Shown here: one piece after another, positions 5,874-8,312 of the stretch
Layout: each line of letters starts with the position of its first letter
Numbering within the stretch: the stretch's first letter is position 1
NCBI GenBank assembly: GCA_025358985.1
Contig: JANYHQ010000462.1
Location: forward strand, 1-8,312
From: Acidimicrobiales bacterium
GTDB lineage: Bacteria > Actinomycetota > Acidimicrobiia > Acidimicrobiales > JANYDT01
Length of the DNA: 8,312 bases
Direction: 5' to 3'
Notes under the pieces: model-generated
Database searches by the model: none
What the model was told of the DNA's origin: nothing
The model's input: the letters and a program-made list of their open reading frames with translations, nothing else
Translations under genes and position numbers: made by a program

Positions 5874-6302
5874 TCATTGTTGAATGGCTGCCATACCCGC
5901 CACCAACCATGCCGCCAGAATCAACGATGGTGAACGTATGGAGCGTGACGGGAAATAAATGGCGGCGCGTACCGCATCCGGGCCCGCACCATTGACCACC
6001 CAGCCTCCCAAATGGCGCCAAAGTCCTGGCAACAACGGGCGTGCGGCAGGTCCACCAACGGCGGGATTGCCAAATGCCACGAACACAATGAGCACAATCG
6101 CCGTTCCGGTGATTCCAAAGATGGCCTGCAGCCCGGCCGTGGTGACTTCAGATGCGAACACCACCAAGGCTCCCAGGAGAGCAACCGCCATGATGTAGGT
6201 ACTGGCGATACCGAAGGCGGCTGCGAGCAGTGTGATGGCAAATCCTGAAACACTGTGGCACCGAGGTATCCCCCTACCACCCACGCCAGCACCTTGACTC
6301 AT
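5874..6302 (-). CDS. C-terminal remnant of a YhgE/Pip-like multi-pass membrane protein
   Basis: The 142-residue frame starts at ATG 6302 behind a purine-rich ribosome binding site. It holds about three or four membrane segments: one long stretch near residues 19-48, LQAIFGITGTAIVLIVFVAF, and a final SLILAAWLVAGMAAI. Between the last two sits FGNPAVGGPAARPLLPGLWR, followed by AGPDAVRAAIYF. That pattern is typical of the C-terminal end of actinobacterial YhgE/Pip or ABC-2-type permease proteins, which are several hundred residues long. The first about 19 residues look unrelated. In the neighbouring frame the same DNA reads LAWVVGGYLGATVF, another piece of this family, so a frameshift near 6240-6250 seems to have joined remnants. 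The short frame may still be translated, but it lacks most of the parent protein. It precedes the deacetylase by 17 bp. Confidence 0.6.
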   Translation of the reverse strand: MSQGAGVGGRGIPRCHSVSGFAITLLAAAFGIASTYIMAVALLGALVVFASEVTTAGLQAIFGITGTAIVLIVFVAFGNPAVGGPAARPLLPGLWRHLGGWVVNGAGPDAVRAAIYFPSRSIRSPSLILAAWLVAGMAAIQQ

Positions 6303-6306
6303 CGAG

Positions 6307-6314
6307 CCCCCTTT
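6307..6314 (-). promoter_or_regulatory. Ribosome binding site of the YhgE-like remnant
   Basis: The minus strand reads AAAGGGGG four bases before the ATG at 6302. It supports this start over the upstream in-frame ATG at 6335 and suggests the short frame is still translated. Confidence 0.5.
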
Positions 6315-6432
6315 CGTCCAAACGCTACACATCAAATTCCCGGCCGAGCACCAGCGGGATCCCCACTCGGACTCAGCAACGAAGGACCAACGGCCCTAGC
6401 CAGCAGCGGCATTGAACATTCACGATGACATC

Positions 6433-6726
6433 ATGAACGAAACCACAAACACCGGTTGGGACGACGTTGGAGCCAAGCTCAGTGGCCTCGGCTTGAAGCT
6501 GAAACTTCACGCAGAACAGGCCGCAGGCGAGGAGCGCGAGAGCGTCAGTGAAGCAGTGAGGGCGCTGGCTGCCTCCATCGACAAGGCATTCGACGCATTG
6601 CGGGGCGCGGCCAAGGATCCTGCCATCAAAGACGATGTGAAGAGTGTGGGCTCGGCCCTGTCCACTGCGGTGACCGAGACCCTGTCCGGAGTGGGGAACG
6701 AATTGCGTAAGACGCTAAAACGCTAA
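6433..6726 (+). CDS. Small helical hypothetical protein
   Basis: I do not recognise a named family. The 97-residue protein is soluble, cysteine-free and rich in Ala, Lys, Glu and Asp. It has amphipathic helical stretches: AKLSGLGLKLKLHAEQAA (about 14-31), a Ser/Ala/Glu-rich helix with DKAFDALRGAAKDPAIKDDV, and a C-terminal helix ending LRKTLKR. This composition suggests a helical bundle or a surface- or membrane-associating helix. Similar short GLGLKLKLH-type proteins are, to my memory, found in other actinobacteria without assigned function. The ATG at 6433 is preferred over the in-frame TTG at 6412, though neither has a clear ribosome binding site. It diverges from the 6302 operon across 130 bp and converges on the zinc-finger gene with 13 bp between stops. 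Confidence 0.65.
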   Translation: MNETTNTGWDDVGAKLSGLGLKLKLHAEQAAGEERESVSEAVRALAASIDKAFDALRGAAKDPAIKDDVKSVGSALSTAVTETLSGVGNELRKTLKR

Positions 6727-6739
6727 CTACCGCTTTCAC

Positions 6740-6889
6740 TCAGGGTTTGGGAAGCTCGTGGACCTCGGCTGACTCGGCCATTCGGGCGTGGTCCGGATGG
6801 TCGGTGAGTATGTGATCTCGGACTTCGTTTCCATACAGAAACTTGAGTTCGCAGTACGGACACTGATGAACAACGTTGGGATCTTGCAT
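6740..6889 (-). CDS. 49-residue protein with a classical C2H2 zinc finger
   Basis: From the ATG at 6889 the frame encodes 49 residues. Ligands are C10 and C13 (CPYC), H26 and H31, giving C-x2-C-x12-H-x4-H. The structural hydrophobic positions also fit the classical beta-beta-alpha finger: F17 three residues after C13, and V23 in the helix two residues before the R-D-H run. The tail after PDH is short and uncharacterised. Such a single finger could bind zinc with DNA, RNA or a protein partner, and no target can be read. It follows the histidine kinase on the same strand after 133 bp and may share its transcript. I chose this start because an AGGA ribosome binding site precedes it. The frame is open further upstream to 6934, but without similarity or a site. 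Confidence 0.68.
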   Translation of the reverse strand: MQDPNVVHQCPYCELKFLYGNEVRDHILTDHPDHARMAESAEVHELPKP

Positions 6890-6892
6890 AGT

Positions 6893-6896
6893 TCCT
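6893..6896 (-). promoter_or_regulatory. Ribosome binding site of the zinc-finger gene
   Basis: The minus strand reads AGGA three bases before the ATG at 6889 (AGGAACTATG). Spacing is a little short, but it is the only such site near the frame and it decides the start. Confidence 0.4.
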
Positions 6897-7022
6897 GTTG
6901 TAGCGCTGAAGGCGCCCCTGTGCCCACGGACCAATGTCCCGCCGATTCCAGCCGTTGGTCCCTGCTAACGCTGGTGGTCCGCCATTTCTTGGACCAGCGC
7001 CGACGCAGAATGTCGAACTCAC

Positions 7023-8312
7023 TCATGCGTGCAACGCTCCTTTGATCTGCGAGGGGAATGCCACCCAGAACGTGGTACCCCGACCGGAGCCACACTCCAC
7101 TCCCACGGTGCCTCCATGGGCTTCCACGATGGCCGACACGATGGCCAGACCCAGACCGCTGCCGCCCACGGCTCTGCTGCGTCCGCGGTCAGCGCGATAG
7201 AACCGTTCGAACACGCGGTTCCAATCGGCCTCGGCAATGCCCGGACCCTGATCGTTGATTTCTACCCGGATGCCGTTGTTGCTCAGCAGACGAATCTCCA
7301 CCGCCACCGTCTCGACAGTGTGGACCATGGCATTGCTGGTGATGGCGGCAAACACCTGTGTGAGTCTGGCCTCGTCGCCCTGCACAACAGCCGTTTCCGG
7401 GAGCGCCAACTGTATCGGGCGTGCTGGCTGCACCACCGCCATGTCGGCCGCCAATCCCCGAAGGATCTTGACGAGGTCCACGGCGTTACGGTCCATGGGT
7501 CGCCCCTCATCAATGGCGGCCAGCAGCAGCAAATCGTCCACCAGCACCGACATTCGGTTGGCCTCACTGAGAATGCGACGCATGGCATCGTCGAGTTGCG
7601 CCTGATCGGAGAATCCGCCTGCCTGATACAGCGATGCGTATCCCCGTAAGGTGGTCAACGGTGTCCGCAATTCATGCGATGCGTCGGCCACGAAGCGGCG
7701 CAATCGGCTCTCCGCTGACTGATTGGTATCCACCATCAAGTTCATGGCGCGGCCCAGCCGCGCTGCTTCGGTTCCTTCCGGAAAGGCTTCAACGCGTCGC
7801 GTGGTGTCGCCCAAGGCAATGGCATCAGCAGCTGCGGTCATCCGTTGAATAGGGCTCAGTCCGAGTCGCACAATCCATAGGGCGACCAAGGCCAGCACCA
7901 AACCAAGCGCCACGATGGCAGTGCCACCACCAATGATGAGTTGCCGGAACGCGGCGTCGGCTTCAGCGGTGGATACGGCAAACACGGCAGTGCGCCCGCG
8001 TCGGCGTAGGGCTACTTCGAGCACACGCACGTGCGTAGTACTGCCCTGTATCGAACCAGTGGTGAACGGACGACCCAGCCGGCGCGCCGTGGACAGTTGC
8101 GGTATCAGTTGCGGATCGTTGGTGGGCCTCAGCAGGTTGGTGAGCTGCCCATCGGGTTCCAGTACTCCTACATACATCTCCGAGAGGGCAGAGGCACCGG
8201 CGAAGTTGTCGCCCTGGGCCGCCAATCGGTTCACAATCCGTGGAGTCTCTCCGGTCACTGACTGCAGCCGTTCGTCGAGTTGGGCAACGAGAAACGCCCG
8301 TTGGCGCGCCAC
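7023..8312 (-). CDS. Sensor histidine kinase of a two-component system (N-terminus beyond the window)
   Basis: The visible 429 residues contain an extracytoplasmic sensor region (1-125), a transmembrane helix (about 126-150) and a HAMP linker (about 151-205). The dimerisation domain carries phospho-acceptor H213 in FVADASHELRTPL. The ATPase domain has the N box SNAMVHT (N327), G1 DQGPG (354-358), the F box RVFERFYRADRGRSR and G2 GGSGLGLA (383-390). The first transmembrane helix expected before the sensor region is absent, so the GTG at the window edge is probably not the true start. The order and the LYQAGG segment after the HisKA helix resemble mycobacterial OmpR-partnered kinases such as TrcS/PrrB. 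The partner response regulator should lie to the right. The stop overlaps an ATG (ATGA, 7023-7026). Confidence 0.92.
   Translation of the reverse strand: MARQRAFLVAQLDERLQSVTGETPRIVNRLAAQGDNFAGASALSEMYVGVLEPDGQLTNLLRPTNDPQLIPQLSTARRLGRPFTTGSIQGSTTHVRVLEVALRRRGRTAVFAVSTAEADAAFRQLIIGGGTAIVALGLVLALVALWIVRLGLSPIQRMTAAADAIALGDTTRRVEAFPEGTEAARLGRAMNLMVDTNQSAESRLRRFVADASHELRTPLTTLRGYASLYQAGGFSDQAQLDDAMRRILSEANRMSVLVDDLLLLAAIDEGRPMDRNAVDLVKILRGLAADMAVVQPARPIQLALPETAVVQGDEARLTQVFAAITSNAMVHTVETVAVEIRLLSNNGIRVEINDQGPGIAEADWNRVFERFYRADRGRSRAVGGSGLGLAIVSAIVEAHGGTVGVECGSGRGTTFWVAFPSQIKGALHA

Noticed and set aside
5857..6021. Upstream extension of the deacetylase to an ATG at 6021
   Set aside because: It would bury the lipoprotein signal peptide internally and overlap the membrane-protein remnant; the extra residues show no domain.
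1..8312. CRISPR array, tRNA, rRNA, transposase or integrase
   Set aside because: I found no regularly spaced repeats, no cloverleaf-like segment and no recombinase motif on either strand by eye.

Overview
The window is a moderately high-GC stretch from an actinobacterium. Several traits point that way: an acyl-CoA dehydrogenase, a Baeyer-Villiger monooxygenase, a RelB/RelE pair of the mycobacterial Rv1247c/Rv1246c type, GTG starts, likely leaderless initiation, and a two-component kinase of the mycobacterial TrcS/PrrB general type. The mix resembles environmental Acidimicrobiia, but no marker gene fixes the lineage and this placement is inference.

Layout. Positions 1-943 (minus) hold the 5' part of an acyl-CoA dehydrogenase that leaves the left edge. 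Positions about 915-1227 (minus) hold a broken aminoglycoside-phosphotransferase-like gene with a compensating pair of indels and no 3' half. Positions 1264-1764 (minus) hold a vapB antitoxin followed by a vapC toxin gene that has lost its middle. Diverging from it across 65 bp, 1830-2359 (plus) hold an intact relB-relE module, with a palindromic, TGTACA-containing candidate operator at the relB start. Positions 2452-3120 (plus) encode only the C-terminal domain of a YfbK-type von Willebrand A protein; the VWA part is missing. This gene runs 30 bp into the 3' end of a convergent gene.

Positions 3091-6302 (minus) hold a closely spaced run: a short membrane protein that looks like the C-terminal remnant of a YhgE/Pip-like permease, then a polysaccharide-deacetylase lipoprotein, then a full-length Baeyer-Villiger monooxygenase. 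Gaps are 17 and 12 bp, so co-transcription is likely, although no shared pathway is evident. Positions 6433-6726 (plus) encode an unrecognised 97-aa helical protein. Positions 6740-6889 (minus) encode a 49-aa protein with a textbook classical C2H2 zinc finger. Positions 7023-8312 (minus) encode a sensor histidine kinase entering from the right edge.

No gene-free stretch exceeds 300 bases. The longest gaps are 6890-7022 and 6303-6432. I see no tRNA, rRNA, CRISPR array or transposase. The main theme is a concentration of broken or clipped genes (phosphotransferase, vapC, YfbK, YhgE-like) around two divergent toxin-antitoxin modules. This looks like a decaying accessory segment in which the antitoxins and one complete toxin pair have survived.
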